From Mesorhizobium silamurunense (GTDB taxonomy: Bacteria > Pseudomonadota > Alphaproteobacteria > Rhizobiales > Rhizobiaceae): a stretch of DNA of 37,126 nt. The stretch spans positions 1 through 37,126 of the forward strand of contig NZ_JHQR01000165.1 in the NCBI RefSeq assembly GCF_014843825.1. Direction: 5' to 3'. Position numbers and translations under genes: made by a program. The notes under the pieces were generated by a model that saw nothing but the letters and a program-made list of their open reading frames with translations, searched no databases and had not been told where the DNA came from. The first letter of the stretch is position 1. Each line of letters starts with the position of its first letter. This document shows, piece after piece, positions 27,279 to 34,842 of the stretch.

Positions 27279-27661
27279 TGCTGTCAACTCTTCCAGATTG
27301 CTCATGAATTGCTGACAGCAGGAATAAAACCTGCAGCCGGCGAAAAGGTTCCCGGCAAAAAGAAAATTTTTTTTGGCTGCTCCGGCGATTTGTCCCGTAA
27401 GGCGGATCGCGGCGGTAGAGAAGACTCCTCATGCGTTACCCGGCAGCCATGCGGCGCTGCGGCACCCGCCCACCAAACAAGAAATTTGACAGGCGATCAA
27501 AAGAAATCTACAAGAAATGTGTCGATATTTTTTTGACTGGCCTTTGTTATCTGCGCGCCCAGGCGCGCCCATGACGAACTTCTCCCATCAAAAATCGAGA
27601 CAAACGCTGTTGTGCGGCCGCATGACGGCGAACGAATATTTGCCATGGAAAGGGGTTCGTT
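27279..27661 (+). promoter_or_regulatory. AT-rich intergenic region with cold-shock gene promoter and long leader
   Basis: A gene-free stretch of about 380 bases before the cold-shock gene. TTGACA (27486-27491), 17 bases, then TACAAG (27509-27514) forms a good sigma-70 candidate. A transcript from there would have a leader of about 140 bases, as is common for cspA-type genes where the leader folds differently in the cold. The interval also holds runs of T (27366-27373) and A-rich segments. No open frame in it looks like a gene. Confidence 0.6.
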
Positions 27662-27871
27662 GTGAGCACTGGCACAGTAAAATGGTTTAACGCCACCAAA
27701 GGCTTTGGTTTTATTCAGCCTGACGACGGTTCGGCCGACGTTTTCGTTCACATCTCGGCCGTCGAGCGCGCCGGAATGCGCGACATCGTCGAAGGCCAGA
27801 AGCTCGGCTACGAGATGGTTCGGGACAAAAAGTCGGGCAAGATGTCTGCCGACCAGCTGCGGGCTGCCTGA
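27662..27871 (+). CDS. Cold-shock protein, CspA family
   Basis: The 69-residue OB-fold RNA chaperone starts with a GTG ([20 protein letters not shown]) behind AAGGGG. It has both RNA-binding motifs: RNP1 KGFGFI and RNP2 VFVHIS. It binds single-stranded RNA and prevents unwanted structure. Alphaproteobacteria carry several such genes and the number cannot be inferred here, so no cspA number is given. It is probably transcribed alone from the upstream promoter and ended by a terminator at 27927-27950. Confidence 0.95.
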   Translation: MSTGTVKWFNATKGFGFIQPDDGSADVFVHISAVERAGMRDIVEGQKLGYEMVRDKKSGKMSADQLRAA

Positions 27872-27926
27872 AGCGGAATTCAGCCTCCCCGGTGAATGTA
27901 CTGGCACCGGTAGAAGGCGAGAGGAG

Positions 27927-27950
27927 GGTCAGGCAATGCCTGACCTTTTT
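27927..27950 (+). terminator. Rho-independent terminator of the cold-shock gene
   Basis: A perfect 8-base stem, GGTCAGGC (27927-27934) and GCCTGACC (27938-27945), is followed by five T residues (27946-27950). It is located 55 bases after the stop codon. Confidence 0.88.
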
Positions 27951-28045
27951 CGCTTTCGGGCACTGAATTGTGCGCCGCAGGCGGAATGCGATGTGCTAAG
28001 CACCATTGCGTCGGCATTTGAATGCTCCGGGATCAGGAGAAGAAT

Positions 28046-28288
28046 TTGTCCCTCACTTCGAAGACAAAAGGCAACGAAGCTGAATCGCTTTTCAGCAGGG
28101 CCCGGACCCAGTCGATGTCGCTTGACCGCATCGCTTCCGAGCAGGATGCCGTCAGCCAGGCCCGCGAGGCCAAGACCGCGCGGCTGCGCGAACTGCGCCT
28201 GGAGAAGGAAGCCGAGGACAGGGCGGCCGCTGCCGCCCTTGCCGCCTCGCCGAAGCAGGTCGGGCCGAAACGCGTGGGCAAACGCTGA
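28046..28288 (+). CDS. Small coiled-coil-like protein of unknown function
   Basis: The 80-residue product starts with a TTG at 28046, supported by AGGAGA with good spacing; an ATG at 28022 lacks a site. It is highly charged and helical, with a heptad-like run (QAREAKTARLRELRLEKEAE) rich in A, E, K and R and a basic tail (KQVGPKRVGKR). I do not recognise the family. Its stop overlaps the start of the next gene (TGATG), so the two are probably translated together. Confidence 0.7.
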   Translation: MSLTSKTKGNEAESLFSRARTQSMSLDRIASEQDAVSQAREAKTARLRELRLEKEAEDRAAAAALAASPKQVGPKRVGKR

Positions 28289-28695
28289 TGGCTACCAAGC
28301 GCATGTCGAAAACGCCCATCGCCGAGGATTCGACGATTGCCGACATGGTCGATGTCCTGGACAAGCCGGTCGAATATGTCCGGCGTGTGCTGGAAAAGCT
28401 GGAGCGCTGCAGGCGGGCCCATGGCGATGCCCAGGTGCGCGTCGGCGTGCGCAGCCGCGCCGAATGTCCCAACTATCTGATCGAATATGTGCTTGAGGAC
28501 GGCAAGACTCATGAACGGGTCACGCATCTGGATGCCGCCTACAGCGGCAGCACACACCGCGAATTGGCGCCGCATCACATCGCGGAGTCCAGGAACTGGT
28601 CGCCCGAGGAAATGAACATCACGGCGGTTTCGGCGCTGATCGGCCGCCTGCGCAATCCGCGGTCGCCGTCATCGCATCTTTACGACGAGGACTGA
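28288..28695 (+). CDS. Conserved-looking protein of unknown function
   Basis: The 135-residue product overlaps the upstream gene by one base. It has a helical N-terminal part (DMVDVLDKPVEYVRRVLEKL), two cysteines (in ERCRRAH and AECPNY), and a middle section AECPNYLIEYVLEDGKTHER with mixed beta character. The C-terminus is rich in proline, serine and aspartate. No catalytic motif is visible. Together with its neighbours (28046-28849) it forms a small operon-like cluster. Function unknown. Confidence 0.75.
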   Translation: MATKRMSKTPIAEDSTIADMVDVLDKPVEYVRRVLEKLERCRRAHGDAQVRVGVRSRAECPNYLIEYVLEDGKTHERVTHLDAAYSGSTHRELAPHHIAESRNWSPEEMNITAVSALIGRLRNPRSPSSHLYDED

Positions 28696-28696
28696 C

Positions 28697-28849
28697 ATGG
28701 CCATAAAGTTCTCTGCCAAGGAGGCCACGGCGGCCGCTGTAAAGCCGGCCAAGCCGCCTGCTGCGCCGAAAACCGGCGAACCGGTCGCGACCGATCTGTT
28801 CGAGACGCCGGCGCAAGTGCCGCCGCGCAAGGCAGGCAAGAAGAAGTAG
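28697..28849 (+). CDS. Very small basic proline/alanine-rich protein
   Basis: A 50-residue reading frame starts one base after the previous stop: MAIKFSAKEATAAAVKPAKP, then an alanine/proline/lysine-rich stretch and a C-terminus of PPRKAGKKK. The only hydrophobic patch is DLFETPAQV. The ATG lies directly after the stop of the upstream gene, which argues for coupled translation. The composition alone could arise by chance in GC-rich DNA, so support is moderate. Function unknown. Confidence 0.55.
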   Translation: MAIKFSAKEATAAAVKPAKPPAAPKTGEPVATDLFETPAQVPPRKAGKKK

Positions 28850-28853
28850 CGCC

Positions 28854-29228
28854 TTGCCGCGCCAGGCCGATCGCAATCCCCTTGCGCCTGGGCTGGTCGC
28901 CGGCAGGGACGTCTTGTCCGCGTGGGAAAGCCCCCAGCCGGCCTTCGACTGCCAGAGCTGCGGCGCCTGCTGCGCCTATTCCGCCGACTGGCCACGCTTC
29001 TCGACCGAAGAGGATGCCGAGCTCGACCGCATCCCGGAAGCCCTCATCGCCGCCAACCAGTCCGGTATGCGTTGCGAGGGCAATCGCTGCTCAGCGCTTC
29101 GCGGCGAAGTGGGCAAAGGGACGGCCTGCGCGATCTACGACGTCCGGCCGCATGTCTGCCGCGCCTGCATGCCCGGCGGCGACGACTGCCTGATGGCACG
29201 GACGGTGTTTGGGCTGGCGGCAGGCTAA
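28854..29228 (+). CDS. YkgJ family cysteine-cluster protein
   Basis: The 124-residue protein contains the cysteine cluster FDCQSCGACCAY (C33, C36, C39, C40) and later CEGNRC, ACAIYDVRPHVCRACMPG and DDC. These match the YkgJ/CxxCxxCC zinc- or iron-chelating domain. The reaction is unproven; the pattern suggests a metal-bound small protein. The start is a TTG at 28854 without a strong ribosome-binding site, so the true N-terminus may lie later. It follows the small-gene cluster by 4 bases and may be its last gene. Confidence 0.82.
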   Translation: MPRQADRNPLAPGLVAGRDVLSAWESPQPAFDCQSCGACCAYSADWPRFSTEEDAELDRIPEALIAANQSGMRCEGNRCSALRGEVGKGTACAIYDVRPHVCRACMPGGDDCLMARTVFGLAAG

Positions 29229-29301
29229 TTCCGCGCGCCCTGCTTGCCCACCTTCACGCCTCCCGGTACCTTGCCGCGCGGGCAGGGCCGTGGAGGAAAC
29301 C

Positions 29302-29900
29302 TTGAGCATCGAATTCCTGTTGACGTCGCTGATTGTCGTGGCCTCGCCCGGCACCGGCGTTCTCTACACGCTGAGCGCGGGCCTTTCGCGCGGCGCGCGT
29401 GCCGCCATCATCGCCGCTTTCGGCTGCACGCTGGGCATCATCCCGCACATGGCGGCCGCCATCACCGGCCTTGCCGAGGTGCTGCACACAAGCGCCGTCG
29501 CCTTCGAGACGCTGAAATATCTGGGCGTCGCCTATTTGCTTTACATGGCTTGGAACACGCCGGTCTTGCCGTCGACCAGAACGTCGCGCCACGCTCTGCC
29601 GGCAAGGTGATCACCTCCGGCATCCTGATCAACATCTTGAACCCAAAACTGTCGATCTTCTTCTTTGCCTTCCTGCCGCAATTCGTCAGCACCACGGAGC
29701 CGCACGCTTTTGCCAAGATGCTTGAGCTCTCTGGCATCTTCATGCTGATGACCTTCCTGGTCTTCATCGTCTACGGCGTATTCGCGGCCTCGGTGCGCAG
29801 CCATGTCGTGTCGCGGCCGATGGTGCTGACCTGGATGCGCCGCACCTTCGCCGGTGCCTTCGTCATGCTGGGAGCCAAGCTGGCGCTGGCGGATCGCTAG
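29302..29900 (+). pseudogene. LysE family exporter, disrupted by a frameshift
   Basis: The first part (TTG start at 29302 with GGAGG upstream) encodes LysE/RhtB-type membrane segments SLIVVASPGTGVLYTLSAGL and LKYLGVAYLLYMAWNT, then runs to a stop at 29610. The remainder of the family sequence continues in another frame from about 29562: GLAVDQNVAPRSAGKVITSG, ILINILNPKLSIFFFAFLPQ, then the last helices to a stop at 29900. Only two bases separate the two halves where family members carry about four more residues. A deletion of about 10 bases is therefore likely, or a sequencing error. Intact, it would export amino acids. Confidence 0.78.
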
Positions 29901-30928
29901 TCAGTTATGGCCGGTTCGCCTTCGGTTTCGGAAGCCTCCTCGTTTCCGGAACCGGGCGCGGGCCGAATGCCGATACGCCAGGCCGAGGGCGGGACGCCGA
30001 TCATCTTCTTGAAGGCGCGGCTGAACGCCGCCTCGGACTCGTAGCCGATCTCCGCCGCGATGCTGGCGACGTTGCTGTTGCCGGCGCTGAGCAATTCCGA
30101 GGCAATCTGCATCCGCCATTTGGCGAGATAGTGCATCGGCGGCATGCCGACGAGCCTGGTGAAGCGTTCGGCCAGCACGGTGCGCGACAGCGCAGCCTCC
30201 TTCGCCAGCGCCTCCACCGTCCAGTTGTGCGCCGGCCGGTCGTGGATCAGCGCCAGCGCCTTGCTCAGATGCGGATCGCGCAGGCCCGCCAGCCAGCCGG
30301 TTTGTTGCGGCGGCAGCGACTCCACATAGCGGCGCAGGACGTCGACGAACATCAGTTCGCTGAGCTTGGTGAGCACCGTCTCGCTGCCCGCCCGCTTTTC
30401 CGCGACCTCCGACACCGCCAGCTTGATGAACTGGCCGAGCCAGCCGCCATCGCCTTTCACGTCTCCCGCCTTGATGACCGGCGGCAGCGCTTCGAGCAGC
30501 GGATTGAAGGGAAGCGCATCGCAAGCGAGATAGCCGCATACCAGCCGCGCCGACATCGCGCCGTCCTTGACGTAGTTGATGGGGAACGGCGTCTGGCTGG
30601 CGGCGGCGATTTCCAGTACATCCGCGGTCGGCGGGTCGGCCCTGAGATCGGGCGTACTCGACATGATATGCGGGTCACTGTTGGTGAACACCACGACCTC
30701 GCCGGCCTCCACGGGGATCGCCTCCTTGCCGACGATGCGGGCGAAGCAGCGGCCGGCCGTGAGCACATGGTAGGAAATCAGGTGATCCGCGCCCGGCAAT
30801 ATCCTCGGCAGTATCGAAGCGGGGGAGGGCGAGCAGACCGCCCATGGGTCCTGGGCCTCGATGTCGAAAAACGTCGCGCCGGTGAGGCGCACCGTTTTCA
30901 ACAGGTCAGACAGAGCGTCCCCGGCCAT
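29897..30928 (-). CDS. AraC family transcriptional regulator with cupin-type sensor domain
   Basis: The 343-residue protein has an N-terminal cupin-like domain (residues 15 to about 190, with HLISYHVLTAGRCFARIVGK) of the AraC_binding/cupin_6 type. The C-terminal double helix-turn-helix is WTVEALAKEAALSRTVLAER, then VASIAAEIGYESEAAFSRAF. The frame opens at 31072, but the ATG at 30928 gives the normal N-terminus (MAGDALSDLLKTVRLTGATF). It is divergent from the GFA and OsmC genes, which are its likely targets. It overlaps the end of the LysE pseudogene by 4 bases in the convergent direction. Confidence 0.87.
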   Translation of the reverse strand: MAGDALSDLLKTVRLTGATFFDIEAQDPWAVCSPSPASILPRILPGADHLISYHVLTAGRCFARIVGKEAIPVEAGEVVVFTNSDPHIMSSTPDLRADPPTADVLEIAAASQTPFPINYVKDGAMSARLVCGYLACDALPFNPLLEALPPVIKAGDVKGDGGWLGQFIKLAVSEVAEKRAGSETVLTKLSELMFVDVLRRYVESLPPQQTGWLAGLRDPHLSKALALIHDRPAHNWTVEALAKEAALSRTVLAERFTRLVGMPPMHYLAKWRMQIASELLSAGNSNVASIAAEIGYESEAAFSRAFKKMIGVPPSAWRIGIRPAPGSGNEEASETEGEPAITD

Positions 30929-31116
30929 TCCACCCAAGTCCCGTAAGTTGCGCGGCAACCCGGCACGACATCCCTTTCGAGTTCCGGACGCGCTGTCAAG
31001 TGAGGCGGACGCCGCGTCATTCCGTTCGTGGCCGGAAGCTTTAAACCCGCCAGGCGCTGAGCTTCGTCCCAAATCGGGCGCACAAGCGCAATCGAACTCA
31101 AGGAAGGATGTAAGTC

Positions 31117-31542
31117 ATGACGGTACATAAGGGCGGGTGTTTTTGCGGCGCCGTGGAAATCGAAGTGCACGGATCGGCCGAGGCCATGGGCTACTGCCAT
31201 TGCGGTTCCTGTCGGTCGTGGTCGGCGTCTCCCGTGAACGCCTTCACGCTGTGGAAGCCGGAAAACGTCAAGGTCACCAGGGGCGCGGAGTTCCTGTCCG
31301 GCTTCGAGAAGTCGAAGATGAGCGATCGCCGGTTCTGCACCAAATGCGGTGGTCATCTGATGACCGATCACCCGCCGCTCGGATTGGTCGACGTCTATGC
31401 CGCCACGATACCGACGGTGGAATTCACGCCGGGGGTCCATGTCAACTACGTCGAGACGGTCCTGCCGATGAAGGACGGCTTGCCGAAGCTGAAGGATTTT
31501 CCTGCCGAGCTCGGCGGCTCCGGCGTGAGCGTGCCGGAGTAG
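31117..31542 (+). CDS. GFA-family protein (glutathione-dependent formaldehyde-activating type)
   Basis: The 141-residue protein has the zinc-binding cysteines of this fold: C8 and C10 in GGCFCGAVE, C27, C29 and C32 in YCHCGSCRSW, and C74 and C77 in FCTKCGGH. Members are annotated as activating formaldehyde with glutathione, although most have no proven reaction. GGAAGG precedes the ATG. It is divergent from the AraC regulator and upstream of an OsmC gene, consistent with a small stress-response unit. Confidence 0.88.
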   Translation: MTVHKGGCFCGAVEIEVHGSAEAMGYCHCGSCRSWSASPVNAFTLWKPENVKVTRGAEFLSGFEKSKMSDRRFCTKCGGHLMTDHPPLGLVDVYAATIPTVEFTPGVHVNYVETVLPMKDGLPKLKDFPAELGGSGVSVPE

Positions 31543-31598
31543 TTCCGAACGATGATGCACGATTTCCACGGACCACATTCAACGACAGGAGAATATGC

Positions 31599-32114
31599 AT
31601 GGACATTGCGACTTTTCGCGCCACGCAGGAGCCGATCAAGGATCTATATCGCAAGGATGCGCGGGCGGCGCTTCTCACGCTGAAGGCCAAAGGCAGCGCC
31701 GACGACTCCAGGGTGACCTGCAAGGTCGAGACCGGCCGCGGGCTTGCGCTGGCGGGCATCCATCCGAAGGCCGGCGGCAGCGGGCAGGAGCTTTGCTCCG
31801 GCGACATGATGCTGGAGGCGTTGATCGCCTGTGCCGGCGTCTCGATGCGGGCTGCTGCCGCCGTGCTCGAGATTCCGATCAAGTCGGCGGAAATCTCCGC
31901 CGAGGGCGACGTCGACCTTCGCGGCACGCTCGGTGTCACCGAAGGCGTGCCGGTCGGCTTCAAGGAGATCCGTTTGCGCTTCGATATCGAAACGGATGCT
32001 CCGCAAAAACGACTGACAGAACTGCTTGAGCTCACCGACCGCTACTGCGTGATCTTCCAGACGATCCAGCGCAGCCCCAAGACCTTCGTGAAGCTCAACA
32101 GGGTCGCGCGGTAA
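31599..32114 (+). CDS. OsmC family protein
   Basis: The 171-residue protein has an OsmC/Ohr-type beta-alpha fold. Cysteines sit at C66 (QELCSGDMML) and C78 (EALIACAGVSM), followed by LEIPIKSAEISAEGDVDLRG and LLELTDRYCVIFQTIQRSPK. The cysteine spacing differs from that of classical OsmC (near C59 and C125), so peroxidase activity is not assured. AGGAGA lies 7 bases before the ATG at 31599. It follows the GFA gene by 56 bases and probably shares its transcript. Confidence 0.82.
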   Translation: MDIATFRATQEPIKDLYRKDARAALLTLKAKGSADDSRVTCKVETGRGLALAGIHPKAGGSGQELCSGDMMLEALIACAGVSMRAAAAVLEIPIKSAEISAEGDVDLRGTLGVTEGVPVGFKEIRLRFDIETDAPQKRLTELLELTDRYCVIFQTIQRSPKTFVKLNRVAR

Positions 32115-32120
32115 CCTTTG

Positions 32121-32153
32121 CCCGGAATCCGAACCTTGGCGGGGGATTCCGGG
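32121..32153 (+). terminator. Inverted repeat after the OsmC gene (weak terminator candidate)
   Basis: CCCGGAATCC (32121-32130) pairs perfectly with GGATTCCGGG (32144-32153) over a 13-base loop, 7 bases after the stop codon. There is no T tract, so termination is uncertain; it may simply protect the transcript end. Confidence 0.5.
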
Positions 32154-32200
32154 CCGGGGGCCTGAGCGCGGCCTGGCTGAATGCAGCTCGTCGCGCCAAG

Positions 32201-32240
32201 CCCTATTCCTTCACATAGCCCCCTATCCCTTCACATAACC
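32201..32240. repeat. 20-base tandem duplication at the 3' end of the SnoaL gene
   Basis: CCCTATTCCTTCACATAGCC (32201-32220) is followed immediately by CCCTATCCCTTCACATAACC (32221-32240), with two differences. The second copy contains the stop codon (32223-32225) and final codons of the minus-strand SnoaL gene. The duplication falls past the stop, so the protein is not lengthened. Confidence 0.88.
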
Positions 32241-32609
32241 CATGGCCTCGACGATCCGCCCGTTCGCGACACGCATCAGGTTGACGCCGCGCAGCGAATT
32301 GCCGTCGGCCATCCAAAAGCGCCAGCGGATCGTCGCCCGATCCCCGGCGACGAAGGTTTCCTCGATGTCGAAGCGCGTGCCGGGTCCGGTGGCGATCGCC
32401 GACCACAGCTCGACACAGGCGTCCTTGCCGGCGCGGCGGGCACCGTCCGGCGCCGGCGTGGTGTTCTCGATCACGCAGTCGTCCGCCACCAGTTCGTCCA
32501 GCGCCGACGGGTCGTGGCGCTGGAAGACATCGTTGTAGCGCCGCATGATCTCGGCCGTTTGGGCGGAGCGCTTGGCCGTGGTGGTGTCGATGATCAATTC
32601 GTGGGTCAT
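32223..32609 (-). CDS. SnoaL-like (NTF2 fold) protein
   Basis: The 128-residue protein has the NTF2-like cone fold pattern: helix AEIMRRYNDVFQRHDPSALD, then ELVADDCVIENTTPAPDG, then TGPGTRFDIEETFVAGDRAT, IRWRFWMADG and NGRIVEAMGYVKG. Such proteins include ketosteroid isomerase-like enzymes and small-molecule binders; the function is not decided. It is the last gene of a likely operon with an OsmC gene and a medium-chain dehydrogenase, transcribed away from the divergent TetR gene. Confidence 0.82.
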   Translation of the reverse strand: MTHELIIDTTTAKRSAQTAEIMRRYNDVFQRHDPSALDELVADDCVIENTTPAPDGARRAGKDACVELWSAIATGPGTRFDIEETFVAGDRATIRWRFWMADGNSLRGVNLMRVANGRIVEAMGYVKG

Positions 32610-32627
32610 TGGATTTTTCCCTTCATT

Positions 32628-33062
32628 TCAGCGGATTATGAGGCTCGCCTTCAGCGTGATCGCGGCGACGCCGGCCAGCGCCCTGGAGACGAGGCAAGCC
32701 GATTTGGCCGTCTGCGCCAGCCGCTCGAAATCGTTCGCCGCAAGACCGGCGACGCTGGCCTCTGTCTCCAGCTCGATGCGGGTGATCGTCGGCCCGGCCG
32801 TGGTGGCGCCGAGATGCACCTTCGCCACTGTGTGGATGCCTGCCGGGACGTGACCCTCGCGGCCGAGGATGGCGCTGAGCGCCATCGAGAAGCAGCCGGC
32901 ATGGGCGGCCGCGATCAGTTCTTCCGGATTGGTGCCCGGACCGTTTTCGAACCGGGACGGAAAGGAATAGGCACCTTCAAAGACGCCGCTGCCGAGCCGC
33001 AGCCGGCCGGATCCTTCCTTGAGCGTGCCTTGCCATTCGGCCGAGGCGTCGCGAATTGTCAT
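32628..33062 (-). CDS. OsmC family organic hydroperoxide reductase
   Basis: The 144-residue protein aligns well with classical OsmC. The first redox cysteine is C57 in AAHAGCFSMAL, the second C123 in AKSACLVSRAL, and FENGPGTNPEELIAAAHAGC is the conserved approach to the first. This pair forms the peroxide-reducing disulfide in characterised members. The ATG at 33062 is preceded by AGGAGATACAGCA; the frame extends upstream but without a start signal. It lies between a dehydrogenase gene (upstream) and a SnoaL gene (downstream). Confidence 0.9.
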   Translation of the reverse strand: MTIRDASAEWQGTLKEGSGRLRLGSGVFEGAYSFPSRFENGPGTNPEELIAAAHAGCFSMALSAILGREGHVPAGIHTVAKVHLGATTAGPTITRIELETEASVAGLAANDFERLAQTAKSACLVSRALAGVAAITLKASLIIR

Positions 33063-33085
33063 TGCTGTATCTCCTCGCTGGTTGG

Positions 33086-34096
33086 TCAGGCGCCGTCGAC
33101 GACGACCTTGCCGAAGACGTCGCCCTGCTGGAAATAGCGGTAGGCTTCGCCCGCCTCGGCGAAGGGAAAGACCCTGTCGATGACGGGCTTCAGCCGATGC
33201 GTGGCGACGGCGGCAAGCATCGCGTCCAGACCGTTGCGGCTGCCGACGAAGACGCGGCCGATGGTGGCAAGACTCCGCTGATAGACGGAACCCGGAATCT
33301 CCACTGGCTTGCCTTTCTGGTCCTGAACGGTGAGCAGCACGATGCGGCCGTAGAGGGCGCTTGCGATCAGCGATTGCGCGAAGGTTGCCGGGCCGCCGGT
33401 CTCGACGACGAGGTCGATGCCACCTGTCGCTTCGCGCAGGTTCATGCCCCATTCCGGCGTCTCCACTGTTGCGATGACGAGGTCGGCGCCGAGCGCCCGC
33501 AGTCTGTCGGTCTTTTCGGCGCGCGAGGTGACGGCGGCCACGCGGCAGCCGGCGAGCTTGGCGAACTGCAGCGCAAACAATGCGACGCCGCCTGAACCGA
33601 TGACCAGAACCCACTGTCCGGGCTTCGGAATCTCCGCGCCCGTCAGCGCGCTCCAGGCGGTCAACCCGGCGCAGGTGAAGGTGGCGGCCTCCTGCCAGGA
33701 GAGATGGTCGGGCAGCCGCACCGCCCATTGCTCGTCGAGCAAGGCAAATTCTGAGAGCATGCCGTCCAGCGTGCAGCCGAGCTGGTCGACGACGCCCGGA
33801 TGCATGCGCCCATCGATCCAGCGCGCGAAATAGCTGCCGGTGACACGGTCGCCGACGGCAAAGCGGGTAACCGCATCGCCCACCGCGACCACCTCGCCGG
33901 CGCCGTCGCTCAGCGGAACGATGCCGGGCCGAGCCGTCAGCGGATATGTGCCGTTGAGGACCATCGTGTCTCGGCGGTTGAGCGAGGTGGCGCGCACCCG
34001 CACGACGATTTGACGCGGGCCTGGCTCCGGTACTGCCTCCTCGCGCGCCACCAGTTTTTCGATCCCGCCGAGCCCCTCAAGTCGATAGCTTTGCAT
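33086..34096 (-). CDS. Zinc-independent medium-chain dehydrogenase/reductase
   Basis: The 336-residue MDR protein has an N-terminal catalytic domain (RVRATSLNRRDTMVLNGTYP, then LSDGAGEVVAVGDAV) and a nucleotide-binding domain with GSGGVALFALQFAKLAGCRV. The zinc-binding cysteine/histidine set of alcohol dehydrogenases is absent, which points to a quinone- or enone-reductase-type role. It is the first gene of a three-gene minus-strand unit with OsmC and SnoaL genes, and its promoter lies among the TATGTAGACCGATT repeats controlled by the divergent TetR protein. Confidence 0.85.
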   Translation of the reverse strand: MQSYRLEGLGGIEKLVAREEAVPEPGPRQIVVRVRATSLNRRDTMVLNGTYPLTARPGIVPLSDGAGEVVAVGDAVTRFAVGDRVTGSYFARWIDGRMHPGVVDQLGCTLDGMLSEFALLDEQWAVRLPDHLSWQEAATFTCAGLTAWSALTGAEIPKPGQWVLVIGSGGVALFALQFAKLAGCRVAAVTSRAEKTDRLRALGADLVIATVETPEWGMNLREATGGIDLVVETGGPATFAQSLIASALYGRIVLLTVQDQKGKPVEIPGSVYQRSLATIGRVFVGSRNGLDAMLAAVATHRLKPVIDRVFPFAEAGEAYRYFQQGDVFGKVVVDGA

Positions 34097-34110
34097 TGCT
34101 GCCTCGCAAA

Positions 34111-34171
34111 TATGTAGACCGATTTATATATTATGTAGACCGATTGTCATATTTTTGGCAAGGGCTATAAT
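34111..34171. promoter_or_regulatory. Divergent promoters with paired TetR operators
   Basis: TATGTAGACCGATT occurs twice as a direct repeat at 34111-34124 and 34132-34145, 21 bp apart. TAGACC-type half-sites are typical of the LmrA/YxaF group of TetR repressors. On the plus strand TTGTCA (34144-34149), 16 bases, then TATAAT (34166-34171) form a good promoter for the TetR gene; the second repeat overlaps its -35. A minus-strand promoter for the dehydrogenase gene (TATAAA at 34128-34123) overlaps the first repeat. Confidence 0.73.
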
Positions 34172-34210
34172 GCGCGCTCCTGACAGAGGTTGACATTGTG
34201 AGAGGTTGAG

Positions 34211-34819
34211 GTGGCGACGGACACACGTACCCGCATGATCGAGGCAACGGCGCTGCTTATCAGGCAGCGCGGCTATCACGGCACCTCGCTCAACGACATT
34301 TTGAGCGCCAGCGGCGCGCCGCGCGGCTCGCTCTATTTCCATTTCCCGGGCGGCAAGGACCAGTTGGTCGTCGAGGTGACGCGCGAAAGCGTGGCCGACG
34401 TGACCGAGCGTCTGGGCGCGGCGCTGGCGGCGGAAAGCGATCCCGCTGTTGCGGTCCACCACATCTACCAGTCGGTGGCGCGCATGCTGGAGGAGAACGA
34501 GTTCTCGCTCGGCTGCCCGATCGCGCCGGTCGTATTGGACGCGCCGAACGACGTGCCGGACCTTGCAGAAATCTGCCGTTCCGCCTTCGAGCAATGGATC
34601 GGCCTGCTGCGCCAGGCTTTCATGCGGGCAGGGGTGCCGGAGCGCCGCGCGCAGGCGCTGGCGCTGCTGGTCGAATCCTCGCTCGAGGGCCTGATGGTGA
34701 TCGCCCGCGCCACCCGCGACCGCTCAGCGCTCGCTGTCGTGGCGGACGAAGTCGCAGCGCTGGTCGAGCAGGCGGTGCTTGCAGGCAAGGTAGCGCAGCG
34801 CGCCGACGTCGCGATATAG
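34211..34819 (+). CDS. TetR family regulator, LmrA/YxaF type
   Basis: The 202-residue protein has a TetR helix-turn-helix (RMIEATALLIRQRGYHGTSL, NDILSASGAPRGSLYFHFPG at about residues 28-47) and the ligand-domain stretch EENEFSLGCPIAPVVLDAP characteristic of the LmrA/YxaF branch. The GTG start at 34211 follows GAGGTTGAG. Its paired operators and strong promoter lie just upstream (34111-34171). Targets are likely the divergent MDR-OsmC-SnoaL genes and itself; the inducer is unknown. Confidence 0.87.
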   Translation: MATDTRTRMIEATALLIRQRGYHGTSLNDILSASGAPRGSLYFHFPGGKDQLVVEVTRESVADVTERLGAALAAESDPAVAVHHIYQSVARMLEENEFSLGCPIAPVVLDAPNDVPDLAEICRSAFEQWIGLLRQAFMRAGVPERRAQALALLVESSLEGLMVIARATRDRSALAVVADEVAALVEQAVLAGKVAQRADVAI

Positions 34820-34842
34820 CAAAGGAAACGCTGGCGGGACAG

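Noticed and set aside
30131..30946. 271-codon plus-strand frame opposite the AraC gene
   Set aside because: The AraC helix-turn-helix motifs are clear on the minus strand; the plus frame is rich in arginine and histidine with no domain.
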